A stretch of 64,000 nucleotides of DNA, from NCBI RefSeq assembly GCF_008831285.2, contig NC_045140.1:24880131-24944130 (forward strand), in the 5' to 3' direction. Every line of letters begins with the position of its first letter. Position 1 is the stretch's first letter. Both the position numbers and the translations under genes were made by a program. Origin of the DNA: Nymphaea colorata. Taxonomy: Eukaryota > Streptophyta > Magnoliopsida > Nymphaeales > Nymphaeaceae. The notes under the pieces are model-generated. The model did no database searches. It was not told where the DNA came from and saw only the letters and a list, made by a program, of their open reading frames with translations. Shown here piece by piece: positions 25,387 through 38,400 of the stretch.

Positions 25387-28300
25387 GCAATGTTGGTTTA
25401 CCAAAACTCTGGCCTTCTTGATATGAATCATCTGCAGATCCAAATCTTTCTGCTGCACCTCCGTATCACATCAGCAGTGTCGTGGAACACCCAAGTTGCA
25501 CCACGCCCAGAGGTAACAGCGTGCATGGTGCTGTTCCAGTGGTTATGATCAATTGAAAACGACGACACCCGGTCCTACGGGATTCACGTAAATAAATGAC
25601 AACATTTAAGTGGGCTTCCAGTATTCACATGCAGAGTTCCATTTATAATGGTTATCTAGGTACTAAAATGTTGATTAAGGTGTCTGACGGGTGATAAATG
25701 AGAAAAAACCAGATAAGAATGTTGAGGATTGTTTTTTATCTTAGTTGAAGAAATATGAACAATAACGGAACTAGTTGCATGAAAGATGTGTTGTCAGTTT
25801 GATTCTCATTGGCGCTATTTTCCCCGTGACACTCTAGTTAACGAGTGTACCATATTCCACCCAAGTCCTAAAAAAAGTCGAGGATCTCAAGAACAATGAA
25901 AATGGGAGGGATTTTTACGCCTCCTCTAACAGTGACTTGTTAACAACGTGCACCCTAAAATATGAAGAATATGGAAACTATTAATCTATGAGATGTCACG
26001 GCAATTTCATTGATGGTTCATAAAGTTGCACGCATAAAACCATTTTTCAAAACCAAAGAAGACTTGCTATTGGCCTTTCAAACTTAAACCTAACTATGTA
26101 TGTCACTTTGCTAGTCATCAATTAAGATGATAAAAAGCTCCATGCATTATCAATGTGCGTTTCCAAATATTTAGTTAGTTCGCATATTCCACGGACCGAA
26201 ATATAGGTTTGGAATATTTAGATTAATGACTAAATATGCAAACTATGTAAGCCGATCGATCTGTGAGCTCTTTAATCAACTTGATTAATAAATAAAATAA
26301 ATCTGTCATTTATTTTTTTTAAAACATTTACAAATGACACTTAATTTGTAAACCGACCAAGATGATCAATAATCTCCGTAGTCATCATATTTACCTAATC
26401 CACCTGTTCTGTGAAATCTGATGTATATAGTAAGTTGAAAACTGCAAAGACGATCATGGGCCATTTGATTGGATTTTGGTGATGACCTTCAATGGGGCTC
26501 CAGAAACTGCAAAGCTCATATATATCTTTTTAAAAATGTTAACGACAAGTGACAACTAACTATTTGACATTTAACGGGTGCATATAAGCTATGCTAAAAG
26601 TTGTTTTTAACGTGAAAATCTATGGTTAACATGAAAAGTAGCTTTCAAAAAGTTGTCCGAAACCGTTCGTGCTGAGTTAATCTTGTGTATACATAGGTCC
26701 GACTCGCAGTTGTTCTTAAGATGGGTAATTATAACATTCAATCAAAGTTTGTTTATCAGCTGATTTAAGAATTATTCTTACAATCTTTATAAGTAGAACT
26801 TACTTAGACATGCAAATACATATATATGTGCATGTTTTATAAAGCATTTTTCGTTTGTATTTTCTTTGACAACCAAAAAGGCCTACCCATTTACTGGCTT
26901 AAAACATTTAGTAACTTTTGCTTATTAGGAAACCACTTTACCCCCATGTAATTCAAGATTGAAGTACAGGAATTCAATTACTGGGGCCTCTATGCAAGTA
27001 AAGCTTTTCATATCAAACTGTTTGAAAGTAAATCGGTGATTGAAATTCCCAACTTTTGCAGTTTTACCCTGAAGATTGCCTTTGATTCTTCTTTTCAAAG
27101 GCAATTTGCGGCAAAAGAACAGTTTGGGATCTTGTTTCTTATTGGGCATTACAGAAAGCAGCGGCTACCAACATGCTTCTGTGCTCAATCCAAAAGCAGA
27201 GTCTAAAAGTAATCAATAGCAAAAAAAAACACAGAGAATGATGCTGCCTTTTCCTTTTCCAGCCTTTTCCTTCTTTAGAGTAGTGACTGAAGAAAGTTGA
27301 TGCCAAACACTCGACATGTTTTTTCAGCCTTAACAGGCTGATTATCTGGTCTTGGCTTTGAACGATCATGATCCAACGATTGGAAAAAGGAGAAGACAGG
27401 TGAACGGTAATTAAGATCGGCTTGACAGGCTTGGCATTCTGTGGGTAGAGGTGGTTTCGTTTCGAGCCTTTGAGTTGGATGTCTAGAGTTGTACATGTAC
27501 TGATTCAAACCTGACGATGAACCAGTTCTTTGATCAGTTCCAATCTATTTCTAAGAACAGTTCTATTACAGAAGCAACTATGGTCGAAACAAGGCCAGGC
27601 TGTTCTTAGAAGTTAGAAGGGTGTGTTTTACTTCATTACTCAAATGACTCCCTGATAACTTTTAAAAGCACACTAAACTATAACCTACCAAAACTGATCA
27701 TGCTCATCCAAACCAAGCAATCATCAAGAACAGGTTGACAGTCGCGGCCTTGTAATAGGAGATCTCACGGTTCGAACAATTATGAACTTAACTCAAACGA
27801 AAACATTTATTGGTAGATCCTTTGATTCAAGAACAATGAGCAATCAATCTAAAAACAAGATCAAGCGTTAATTGAAAGAGCAGTTCGGCATGCGTTGTTA
27901 GGTCATAAAGATGCCGAGGTCATCTGCACCACAAGGCCCGGTCAATGGCAGTACCAACTGGTCCTTTTCTCCCATCAGGCTTTTAAAAGAAAAGGGCTCA
28001 TGAAGCATGCTTCTTGGTTCCCATCATACTTGCCATCGATTCCAAAGAATGAAAGAAAGAAGGAAAGGAAAAAAGGTGATGGTGGTGGTGGAGGAGGTGC
28101 TTCCAAAACTGACCGTATTCCATGAAGGCACAGTCAATAATTGCCGACCAACCGCGGGGTTGGCATCAATTATAAGGCATCCAAGCTCCCATCCCCCTCA
28201 TAACTCAAAAACTTCTCAGATCTTTACGCCCCCAACAACTTGCATGACATCATCTTGTCTTGGCTAGCTAGCTGGTTCTGTACTTGCATGCCAAATTGCA

Positions 28301-28772
28301 AGTCACGTCTCCATTGTCACAGTGGGAGGAGTTTAAAGAGACAGCATCTTGGTTTTCAAACTGTGGCGGGCTTCAAAAGTTCAAATTCTTAAGATCTAAA
28401 TAGAACCATCCTGTCAAACATAGCCAAATATTAGAACAAATGTGGCATTGGATTCCTGAGCAGCAGCAAGCGGACACCTGGTCATTCAGCCCCGGCGACT
28501 TTGGCAGGACTATGCTGTCTTGGTTCTCAAGAATAGAAGCACCATCCATCAAAGATTTCTAAATTTATGATAGTTCCGTTCTTGGTTTCCATATGAGTTG
28601 GAAAGGAAGAAAAATGCTCACCTTCATATTAAGATCGCCAATTGTTATGCTTGACTCAGACGGCTTTTATGCGAGTGGCGAGGAGCTGTAATTTTTTTTT
28701 TTGCCAAGGGTCACTAAGTGATATGGCTTGAAGAAAGAAAGAGTAGCCAAAGTTAAGGTCGGGAGGCTAATC

Positions 28773-28850
28773 AACGATTATAGAGATGTAGCATAGCTGG
28801 TCAAGTCGATTGACAGCATGTCGTCAGTTTGATTTTCATAGATGCTACTC
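28773..28850 (+). mobile_element. tRNA-like SINE fragment (candidate)
   Basis: It contains tagctggtcaagtcgattga, which fits a pol III A box, followed about 20 bases later by gtcagtttgattttcat, which loosely fits a B box. A diverged relative lies at about 25765-25820 (tgttgtcagtttgattctca). Two dispersed relatives with pol III-like boxes suggest a tRNA-derived SINE. No tail or target duplication was identified. Confidence 0.3.
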
Positions 28851-30388
28851 TTTGAAATTGCAAATGTTGGTGGCTTCGACTTCTTGGGTTGCTGCCCCAA
28901 TGCTATACGTTTGTCTTCACCATGATCTCTGCAAACGGGATGTCACAACGCCACATTCTAAGTGACAATGCAAGATATGCTTTTGGATGCATGTGGTTAC
29001 CTACATATATAAGGCAATTTATAGATTTTCTCATGTAACAATATTTGTTGGAACTTTTTCTAAGCGAGGTCAATCTGTGGCCTAATTTTTTTTCATGGTG
29101 CTCTTCTCACAAGACTCAGTCGTTCATGCTTAGTTGGGGTCTTACCTTTAGATGGTACCCAGCTTGTTGTCTCTTTTTTTTTTTAATATAAAAAAAATGA
29201 TGCATCTAGATTCATGTGTCAAGGTTCTACTTTCTGATTAATCATTTGTACAGATTTTATTTTCTTGAAAAATATTTTATTGACTCATGCCACCCTAAAC
29301 GCCAAAGCCCGTTTGCTTGCTTTCGATGCTTCAATACCGTCGCTGCTCAAATTGTAAGAACCACTTCGACGACTTGCATTGTATTTGGTATCGACAATTT
29401 CGCATCTTTTTTGCTAAAAAAGAATTGCTTCAGAGACTGATTTCTCAATCCCGATCACATGTAAACGCTTCTTCATCTGCTTTAGTTAATGATAGCTTCC
29501 AAGAAGCAGCAATTATGTGGTCAGCATTGAAGGGGAACAATGAGAACGTCTGATGCATCCTTGCAGATAATGAAGATTTCTTGAAATTCTTGATCGAACG
29601 AATCGACTTTAACATTTCAATATACCTAAAATCATCAATTTCCGCTCGAGATTCCCTATAAAAGTATAAAGATATTGAAGTAAGATCCACTCCTACCCAA
29701 ATTGTTGGAGGTTGTCCGACTCGTGGAATTGGAAATCAATTAATAAAAGAGTATACAGATGTCAACATAATGCCTGCACATGCCCGAATTCTTTTTCATC
29801 GTCCAACGCGTATCAGCCTTGGAAATGAAACATGAATATAATGTAGGAGACAGACTTGATCTGACCTATTTTTATGTATCCGCAGAGAAATAATATTTTA
29901 ACAGAAAGCTCTGTTTTTTCATGTTAAAAAATTTGTAGCTAGTCATCAATGTCTCAGTGTACCATAAAATTAAATCATGCCGATTGCAATGATTTGAACG
30001 CTAATTGTTTTTTTTTTTCCTTTTCCACTATCTCATTTGGCATGCCTTTGATTCAAGTTTTAGTGCTCAAAGCATGTTTTTGAGTAAATATTATCAACAT
30101 AACTATCCTGGTACAGAAGAAAAACAAGATCATTGGGCACTGTGTCTCTGTTTTCAAGTGTCTCCGTGGGGCCAAAAACTTGGGCCTGAAACCCTCACTA
30201 TGGGCACACACTGGTCCACTGCTGGATCTGGAAAATGAAGACATGTCCACATGTTTCTTGCCAACCTACATTCATAAAAAGCTTTGCTCTTCCTCCTTGA
30301 TGCATTCCACATTTGTTACTACAACTGACCAAGTGGTAGGCCACTGTGTTGCAAAATTCTCTTCCATCTGCCTTCTGCCTTCATGTCC

Positions 30389-33300
30389 CTATGTATCGGT
30401 CCATGCTGCAAAAACAGGCATATGAGCCATGGAGATCACAGGCCTTAGATGAGATGGTGGCATCCACACAGTCAGGGGGCTAGGAGAAGCCATCTTGGAC
30501 ATTGCGGGCTGTGGCTTCGAGAAGAGGCCGGACATGCCGGTTTTATCAGGGCTTTCTTCCCTGGCATCATCCTCTGAGATGCTGCTACTCATGCTGGCTA
30601 CCATGGATGAAGCATTGGATAAGTTTGCCATAAACTTGTTGGCGTCTTCTTCTCCTTGATCGTTCTGATTCAAAGAGCCAGTGCTGATTCCGATCATGTC
30701 ATGCAGTGTTGATGAGAATGAAGGATTCCGGTAGTCGGCAACGCCTAAAGGCTTTGGATCGAGATGCTCTGTTACAGGAGTTGATTCGTCTGAGGGATGG
30801 TAAAGAACCATTTTCCAGTCATTGGCGGCAGTGTTCACTTCAGACATATCGGCTGCTGTACCACCAGTTTCAATCATGTTCTTCGGTTGATTGGCAGCTG
30901 CTTCATCAACAGGCTCAAGCTCTCTGTTTCTCCTGGCCATCTCTCCTGATAACAGGGTGCTGCTAGCCATGATTCTCTCGACATCGTATCTGGATATGTC
31001 AAAGTTGGTAACCGCGTTCAAGCCTCGGAACTTGATGGCAGCAATATCATATGCTTCGGCAGCTTCCTCCTGAGTACCTGAAGTGTCAAAAGGGTGCAAT
31101 TTTTAGATCGGTTCTTCACGTATTCAATCGTTAGAATGGCAACGTTCCAATTTTACGGAACAAACTTGAGTCGTATCAGATAATAGATTTCAGTCTTTCA
31201 GAGTATCCCACACACGAATCATAAAAAGGAAAATTGTGAGTCTAATCACAGAATTACACAGTTACTGAGACTCTTAATAACAGGACAGTTGTTCTCTTCA
31301 AATATTTTCTGAACATTTTCATCGGTGATTTGCAATCGTGGACACTAGGGAACACAAGCTGTGCGAAGATTCCGAGGAAGTATTTTACCTTTAGAATTAT
31401 TTTTACAATGTACAAAAGCCTACAAAAGCCTATTTTTTAATGGTAGAACGAGTATGAAATATGATGAAGGTAAGTAAAAAGTTAGAGTCTAAAATGTGTT
31501 CCCATTGGTCAGGGAAAACATATCACAGTAGTTTCCCCATTCAGTTTCCTCTCATCCTCCTCATTTCAAATAAACCTTGAGAACATACTTTAGAAAGTTG
31601 CTTCTATGGTTTCCATAAATGTACATTTGCCTTTATGGAAACCTTGGGAGGGCCACAGAGCAAGGAGGTGTATTAACAGACGGCAATAAGATTTGACCAA
31701 AAGTTCACGTCTGAGACCCCATATACTGCAGAATCCAAAGTAGCAGTTAAGGACCAACAAGCGAACACAGAGAAGAGGAGCTTACTAAAGGTCCCCAGGT
31801 AAAGATCTTTGTTTCCAGCAACTCTACCAATCCTAGCTTGCCACCTCCCATGTTGATGATGCCTGTATCAAATGAAAAAAGATTTTTTCCTTAATGCAAA
31901 AACAAAGACAGAACAGGAACATTATGAATAGATGAAGACGAAGATGATTAAAAACTTACCTTGTTACGCCTCTGTACATAGATGCGCCTCTTGAAAATCC
32001 ACTACTTTTCCTGAAAACGATATAAACACGTGCATGAGCAATGCCTTCCAAGGGTATCCAAGCGAGATGGGTTTCAAGAGAGTTTCTGTTTACCTTCTCA
32101 AGTGGGCAACGTATTCTTGCCTGCTCATGTTCTTCATCTCTTCAAGTTCTTCCTGATAATTGCTCAACTGCCAAGAAGACAGTGAAACCCATAAGCAGAA
32201 ATAGAAGAATCGAAAACTTAAAACGCAATCATTTTCTAAAGGGAACCCGAAGACTGATGAGTGTCAGGTACCGGGAAATTGATGTGAGTAGATGGTCCCC
32301 AATATTTGAGCGCCGCTAAGTCATAAGCCCTGGCTGCTTTCTCTTCCATGTCATAACCACCTGTAAGACAAAATCTTGGTGAGTCGAAAATGGAAGAGGG
32401 ACAGGACTGAGTAAAAGAAACTGGTTTGTCAAGGTAAAAATGGTTACCTAAATAGACTGCAGTAGCAATGAGTTCACGTGAAATTTCCACAAGCAAGGAC
32501 ATGACGCACACAAAAAGAAACCAGTTAAACAGAGGCATCCACCAGTTCGCAGGCTCGTGGAGCCATGAAAGCACAAGGTCCAGTACTTCAGGGACGATGA
32601 CAGAAAGAGAACACTATTAACCAAACTAACCTTGTCTTCCTTTTCTGGTCTGCCCTTCCTTCTTACAGCTATTATCCCATAGATGGGCTTCATATCTTCC
32701 GGTCCATCTATGCCTGATAAACACAATCATCACATTCACAAACCAAAAACCAATCAAATATCAGAAAGTGGTCACCTTTATTTTAGTGTATATTTAAACA
32801 TATTGATTTTGGGCCTAAAGGATAACCTTGTAACCCCTCTGTACTGGGATGTTCTCTGTCCAAAAGTGTCAATGGACTTCCTATGCACAGGCTGTTTCTG
32901 CACAATTTTTGCACCTCCCCTCTTCTTGGATTCCATACCAACTGAATCACCTCCCACAGGAGAAATCTGCTGGGGTGCAGTAACACAGCTAGACTGTGAA
33001 CCAGGGCTCATTGAGAGGCTCAAGGACTGCAGGTCCCCGGCATAACTCATAGCTCCAACAGAAGGTGACTCGTTGCATATGCTGGTGTTCATCTTTTGTT
33101 CCATATCACAGGAATAACTTCTAGCCCAGGGTTTGAGAGCAGAGATACCATCATCACCTGCTATTGAGGGAAGATGCAGGGAAGAGCTTGAAAGATTATT
33201 GTGTTTGGACTCGTCACCCAATGATGAGTGGAAAAACTCGTGGTTTGTCATTAAGCAAATGCCATCTTGCTGCAGTGGTTGAAAAGCTGCCTGGTGCTGG

Positions 33301-33862
33301 ATGCCAACATTTCTGTATGAGTGAGGACCAAGAGAGTGCCTAGTATTCTGTGATGCTGGGTTTTGTTGGTAATACATGCTGTCTAGGCTAAGAGCCATGG
33401 CCTCGTTATCACCTCCATACTGATGTGCACCCATGGATGCACCACCCAAGAAATCTTCTAGTTTAGGAGATGAAGTGTGCACCAGACCGCCTGGCCATTT
33501 TTAATCAAACAGAAGATAAGCGGCCATGTCTTTTAGACACTAAGAAACTAAAAGCACAAAAAATCGAAGAGAATGTACAAAAGACCTTCGGTTTGCGATC
33601 TGTTGAGAGCTTCCATGATGCATAAAGAACCATCAGATTTGAGCGGCATTGCTGACAAATGAGGTAAGAACCCCGCAGTCTCACTTTCGACGCCATAACA
33701 CAGACCCGAGTTGTTCAACTGCCTGTTGAAGTGGGAAGCCAGGAAGAGAGAAGGCGCAACAGCTGGGGCTGGGGCTTGCTCCTGCTGATGACTTGAAAGG
33801 GTGGTATCCATGGAAACGTGGGGAGAGAGAGAGAAACCCAACCAGCTGCTAATAGGCTTCAT
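30389..33862 (-). CDS. ANT: AINTEGUMENTA orthologue, AP2-type transcription factor with two AP2 domains
   Basis: Nine coding exons: 33862-33586, 33490-32827, 32713-32631, 32456-32448, 32360-32272, 32167-32094, 32010-31960, 31862-31786 and 31077-30389. They give 670 residues and all junctions keep frame. AP2 repeat 1 lies at about 307-374 and carries the ten-residue insertion typical of the ANT lineage ([11 protein letters not shown]). A 25-residue linker ([20 protein letters not shown]...) leads to repeat 2 at about 409-476. Motifs specific to ANT are [51 protein letters not shown], the basic [20 protein letters not shown] block, and the terminal MPVFAAW. The family acts in the nucleus and promotes cell proliferation in lateral organs and ovules, binding long bipartite sites through both repeats. 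It is longer than Arabidopsis ANT (555 residues), mainly in the tails. No breaks are seen. Confidence 0.96.
32448..32456 (-). other. ANT: 9-nt micro-exon of ANT
   Basis: The nine bases tctatttag sit between acceptor ctactgcag and donor gtaacc. With one base from each neighbouring exon they encode Val-Tyr-Leu-Gly, restoring the conserved GRQ-VYLGGYD of AP2 repeat 1. Such a VYL micro-exon is an ancient feature of AP2-group genes. Gene finders often miss it, and skipping removes three residues from a beta strand without shifting frame. Confidence 0.95.
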
Positions 33863-33920
33863 CTTCCCTTCTGTTCAGTCATTAGCAAATATCATAAGCT
33901 AGCGCTCATGGGAGTGCCAT
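33859..33920 (-). promoter_or_regulatory. Cluster of four short uORFs before the ANT start
   Basis: Within 60 bases upstream of the ANT ATG there are four ATGs: at 33920 (four codons), 33909 (five codons), 33895 (six codons) and 33882 (seven codons). The last uORF ends in a TGA that overlaps the ANT start as ATGA. If the transcript begins upstream of them they would limit ANT translation. The leader itself was not mapped; an acceptor-like ctttttacag near 34015 hints at a leader intron. Confidence 0.5.
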
Positions 33921-36875
33921 GTCTTTGCTTTCTTCCTTCCCTTCCTTTCACTAGTTTATTCTTTTCTGTGGGTTCTAGAGACAACATTCAGGGGTCTTTT
34001 TCTGCCTTCCCTCTGTAAAAAGAAGACGCTACACCCTTTAAACTAGGCAAAAAGAATGAGTTTCCACCATAGCTACGAATTCCATAGGGATCTGTGACAT
34101 GAGAGAAAGACTATAGAATTAATCTTTTCTCTTTCTGCTTCTTTAACCAAAACCAAAAAGAGAAAACAAAAAGAAAAAAACACGAAATAGTAATGACGAT
34201 GCTAACAATGCAAAAACCTTGAAGTAACAGAAAAGGCGTCACCCTCAAATGGCTCTGGTTATGTTGGTCGCCCGCTCAGCATCTCCCATTAATAAATGGC
34301 AAAGTTTCCACGGAGAAGAAACCTTTTCCTCCTCCTTCATTCCATTCCGTCCAGTGGGGAGTAAGGTGTGGGAAGAGCAGACTGCTTTTTTAGAGGCCAA
34401 GGCGATGGATAGATTGACAGAGATGACAACTGTCCAAGTAGTCACTTCACAACAGTACAGCTTCTGTACGCCCTGCAACTTAAGGATCTAATTAAAAGAA
34501 AAGAATCAAATATTGAGTTCACATGCAGAATGCATATCAAATAGAACAAGAAAATAAAGAACACCAAAATAACCACATTATCATAACATCGGCAGTAACA
34601 TGTTGTTGATAAGCAGTAAATTTTATTCATATATTTTTCTATATCTCGTATCCTATATGGGGAGCTCATTTGCTGTTTTCAAAAGCATGTTTTCAGACAA
34701 AGGCAAAGAAGTAAAACTTTGGTGATCAACTTAAATATTCCAAGAACCAGATATTATATATCGACAGCCAGATACCAATAAATCGTCTTTTTTTAATTGT
34801 TTTCATGATCTATTGTATTCTTTTCTCATGGGGAATGCGTGGGATTAAACAAAATGCTGCAGCCGTTACTGCTGTCACTGCTGGCTGCAGCTGCTGCAGC
34901 AGCAGGCTTGTGTTTTCAAACTTTGAAATGAATTCAGTAAAGCTGGATTTTCTCAGGATGAGACCAATTAAACCAGCATGTCAGACCACTGCGCACAAAA
35001 ATGAATCGGCTCTTGACCGCGCCATTCATGGCTCGGATTTTGAATCTCTTTTCGAAGCAAACGCCGCCGTCTCAGATTAGTGGCGAGTTGCTCATGGCAT
35101 TCAAGATCTCACCTACAGGAAAGCCCTAAGACATAAATTGGAGACCGTCCTGAACTTGGTAAGCACATGCAGAAAAATACCGTATGAGAAGGGAAACTTT
35201 TATGATTTTTTAATCTGTTGCACTTCTTTTTCATATCTTTATCATAAGAAATTAATGATCCCAAGATATCAGCATAACATTTAAATCTTTGATACAATTG
35301 GAACTGAAACTTGTACCATTATAAGATGAAATCATTTCATTTCTGGATTCATTAAACTCAAGCCCTCGTAGGATGTGTTTGATTGCCTCGCATCTAAGAT
35401 CTAGGGTGGTCTAAGTCTCCATAATTTCACACCACCGACGTCTAGTCAGAATCCAATGTTTGAAGATGCATGAATCAAATCGTAATATTGTAATCCCATG
35501 CATCTTAAAATCTGTGGTTCTCAAGCTAAAACCCTTCCCTGTCTTAAAATCTGCCTTGAGATCCAGGGATTTGATGGGTATGCATCAGAAATCTGAAATT
35601 TGCTAAACCCATGAACTTAAGGTGATTTGGCATAAGATCAAATCCTCGCATCTATGATTTGGGTAATCAAACATCCCTTTAAGGTGTCTTTGATATTCAC
35701 ACCAAAGCTCTCATCCGCGTCATCTGAATCCGAATCGACATGGAAAGCCCACTTTCGGAATTTAAAAAAAAAAAAAAAGAACACATAGATTAATTTCCTT
35801 TTCTTTTTTGTTTGGTCCCGTGAATGTTGGGCCATGGGGGTAATAAAAAAACCCCAACTGGGGCTGGTTTTTCCTCGCCACTTTTTCTTTTAGTTGGTGA
35901 TTCAGTGAGTGACAGATTTTCCATTGCGAATTATTTGGTTTGGCAAAAAATAAAGAAACAAAGAAAAGGGGAGCACAGAGAGAGAGAGAGAGAGAAGGGG
36001 AGGTGTGTATAAGGGAGGGAGACAATGGGCGTGGTATGAGGTACGCCCTACATCCTCTTTTGATTGCCCTAATCATGACCAAGTCCACCACCCTTCTCCT
36101 TTTACACTGGCTGTCCTCCATTGCCCTCAAACTTTCTCTCCTTCTCCTTCTCCTTCTTCTTCTTTTCCCCTTTGAGCATTGTAGCCGAGGGGAAGAGGAC
36201 TGTGGGGGACCCTCCTCTCTTCTTTCTGGTTTTCCCTTTGCTTTATTTCCTTTTGACCCTACAATCTCGCATGCCATTAATTGTTAACTCTTAACTTCAT
36301 CAAACTTAGAACATAATATAATCTTGACAGATGGAAAAGAATGTTAATAGCTTCTTGTACTTGGTCACGTAGATATTTCATTATCAGAAAAGGTCCATGG
36401 ATGAGGGGAACTAATGACTGAGCTCCAAATGTCCTATCGTTAGATCAAATTCCATCTTAACAAATGGGTGGACAGGGAGATGGGGACATGTGTTCTGCTG
36501 TGTCCGGTCCAGACAATGGTGGTCGGGCCTCATTCTGGGGTTTATCCCACAATAGGTGGGCCCTGCGAGTGATCTACAAGCACTTGGGGTGTGTGTATGT
36601 GCAGGCATTCTTTAGGGAGAGCAGAAAAAAAGTGTGTGTATGTGTGTGTGGCCCATGAAAAATGGAGAGTATTTGTACTCTTGGTAGTGGTGCTTTAAGA
36701 AATTTGCTGGGTGAGCAGCTGTGTCCTTTTTACACGGTACTCCAACGTACCATTTCCGCATGAAGTTTGAGGCCCTCATACGTCGCCACATTTTATAAGC
36801 ACGTACAAGAAAAGGCTAAAAACAAAATTACATCGTAATAACCTGTTGTTCAAGTAACAAAAACTCTTCCAATCG

Positions 36876-36925
<50 letters not shown>

Positions 36926-37650
36926 GTTTCCAAAGTCATTTAATCATCTAATTAAGACAGTTCATAATTAAGACCGTTCAATCTAACATAATGAAAAATT
37001 AAGATAAAAGTAAGCAAAAGTGGTGGGTGTTTTTGTCATGTAGTATTATTTTTTACTTTTTTTCTCATTGTTTTTCTCTCAACTTTTCATATGCTTTAAA
37101 TGGACGATCTTAATCACACATGACCCTCTCAATAACCAAAGTCATCATTCACTATATAGAGAAAGAGCCAACAAAGTGAAAAATATAATAGCAAATATTG
37201 TAAGCTACAAAACTAGAAGATTACAAAACAAAATGCAATATAACTAGAAAAGGAAAGGTAAAAAGAGAAAAACAAAAGAAAGGCAACTAGTCCATTGACG
37301 TCGACCAATGCAAGTTCTAAGTTTACGTTTGCTCAAACCGCATAACCCACAAAAGCAACGGAAGTAGTTGTGTTTCTAAAGACCCAATTGTTCAACTTTC
37401 TCTCATATTTTCCATTAACCACTGATGAGCCAGGAACGCCAGGTGAACTGCCATGAACAATTGACAAAGGGTGAGGGAGTAAATAGAAAGACGGTATAGG
37501 GAGAGCGAGTGTCGAGGAGAATGGTGAGCAATGAATGCCAAGCTAGAAAAAAAAGTTGAAGAAAGTAAGGGTAAGAAGTAAAAAGATGATGTCTAGACTA
37601 TGTAATATAAAAACAAAGAGTAATTGGTTGGAAAAATGAAGGTCAGACGT
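33921..37650. other. ANT upstream region
   Basis: No gene is supported. Auxin-response-like GAGACA hexamers occur at 33978-33983 and 36019-36024; six bases are too few to mean much. Around 35.98-36.25 kb a GA/CT tract, a weak TATA-like cttatacac on the minus strand and CTT-rich DNA resemble a leader, and could be the true start of the ANT transcript with a leader intron of about 2 kb. Open frames across it are low-complexity (Arg, Leu or Ser runs). Confidence 0.35.
36879..36923. repeat. (AT)22 microsatellite
   Basis: A pure AT run of about 45 bases between aatcgata and atgtttcc. Confidence 0.9.
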
Positions 37651-37659
37651 TATAGATGG

Positions 37660-38400
37660 TCAAAAGTATTGATATGACCAGCAATCAACAACCAAGTGAA
37701 CACAGTAGTCCACAAGGAAAAACCCAAAAACCAAAAGGTGCGACAAAGAAGGTATGACATAAAGGCATAAAGGTCCTGGAGGTGGCTTTGTAACTAGAAA
37801 ATAAGGTGAAGGTGGTTGAGGTGGTGAGAGCCGAGCGGGGCATGACATCAGAAGGGAGGTCTGTCAAGTGAAGAAAGAGAGGAAGCATGGAGGCAATGGC
37901 GAACCAGGTATGGGCCACATAGGCAAGGGGAGAGAGGTCATGCAAGGTGTAAGTACTTGGTATGAATGAAAAAGAAAATAGAGTCGTCCGAAGTGACAAG
38001 CCGCCACCATCAATAGCAAAGAGATGCTATATTAGTGCGGCTGATATCAAGAATCCCCAAGCCCCCTAAAAGACGCGATTAGGTAACTACTTCTCAATTA
38101 GCTAGGCGATGAGAGGGCCAGTCTCCGCCCCAAAGAAAACGACGAAAGATGCCATCAAGACGACGAAACACAACAATAAGAGTCTTATATAGATGCAAGG
38201 CATGAAAGGGGATAGAAGCAAGGCAATGCTTGACAAGCATGATACAACCAGCAAGTAAAGCAACTTTCCTTACCAACCTAACATCCTAGATTACAAACGC
38301 ACCTCAATTGCATCCCAAAAGGAAGAAGGTGGAGGAGAGGGGGAGATGGTAAGACTCAAGAAATCGAAAGCCATGCCAGTAGAAAAAAATGCAACGGTAG
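37660..38400 (-). pseudogene. Degenerate LINE (L1-type) reverse-transcriptase C-terminal fragment
   Basis: The clearest stretch is 38276-38094 on the minus strand. It has an AG-x-x-ML-V-K core (LLAGCIMLVKHCLASIPFHA), then RRLDGIFRRFLWGG, matching the conserved tail of plant LINE ORF2 proteins (the G-R-x-x-L-I-K...LxxIPxY...FLWGG pattern). Just upstream, SFWDAIEVR resembles the preceding YWD motif. Downstream, after a stop, LGGLGILDISRTNIASL matches the next GGLGI...N.ALL block. Stops and frame changes interrupt the region and the catalytic part of the transcriptase is absent, so it is a dead 5'-truncated relic. Ends are approximate. Confidence 0.6.

Larger units (their letters stand above)
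19096..30388. other. Intergenic region rich in dispersed repeats
   Basis: About 11 kb with no supported gene. It holds three ATCCGAAT-type repeat copies, a GGGCCGG-rich repeat block (about 21086-22398), a perfect palindrome at 25.3 kb, a 23-bp tandem duplication and two related tRNA-like fragments. The longest frames (up to 130 codons) fall inside repeats. The end near 30388 probably includes ANT 3' UTR. Confidence 0.55.

Noticed and set aside
35762..36277. 171-codon minus-strand frame with Arg and Ser runs, and an opposing Leu-rich frame resembling a signal peptide
   Set aside because: Both are translations of CTT/GA microsatellite-rich DNA in opposite directions.
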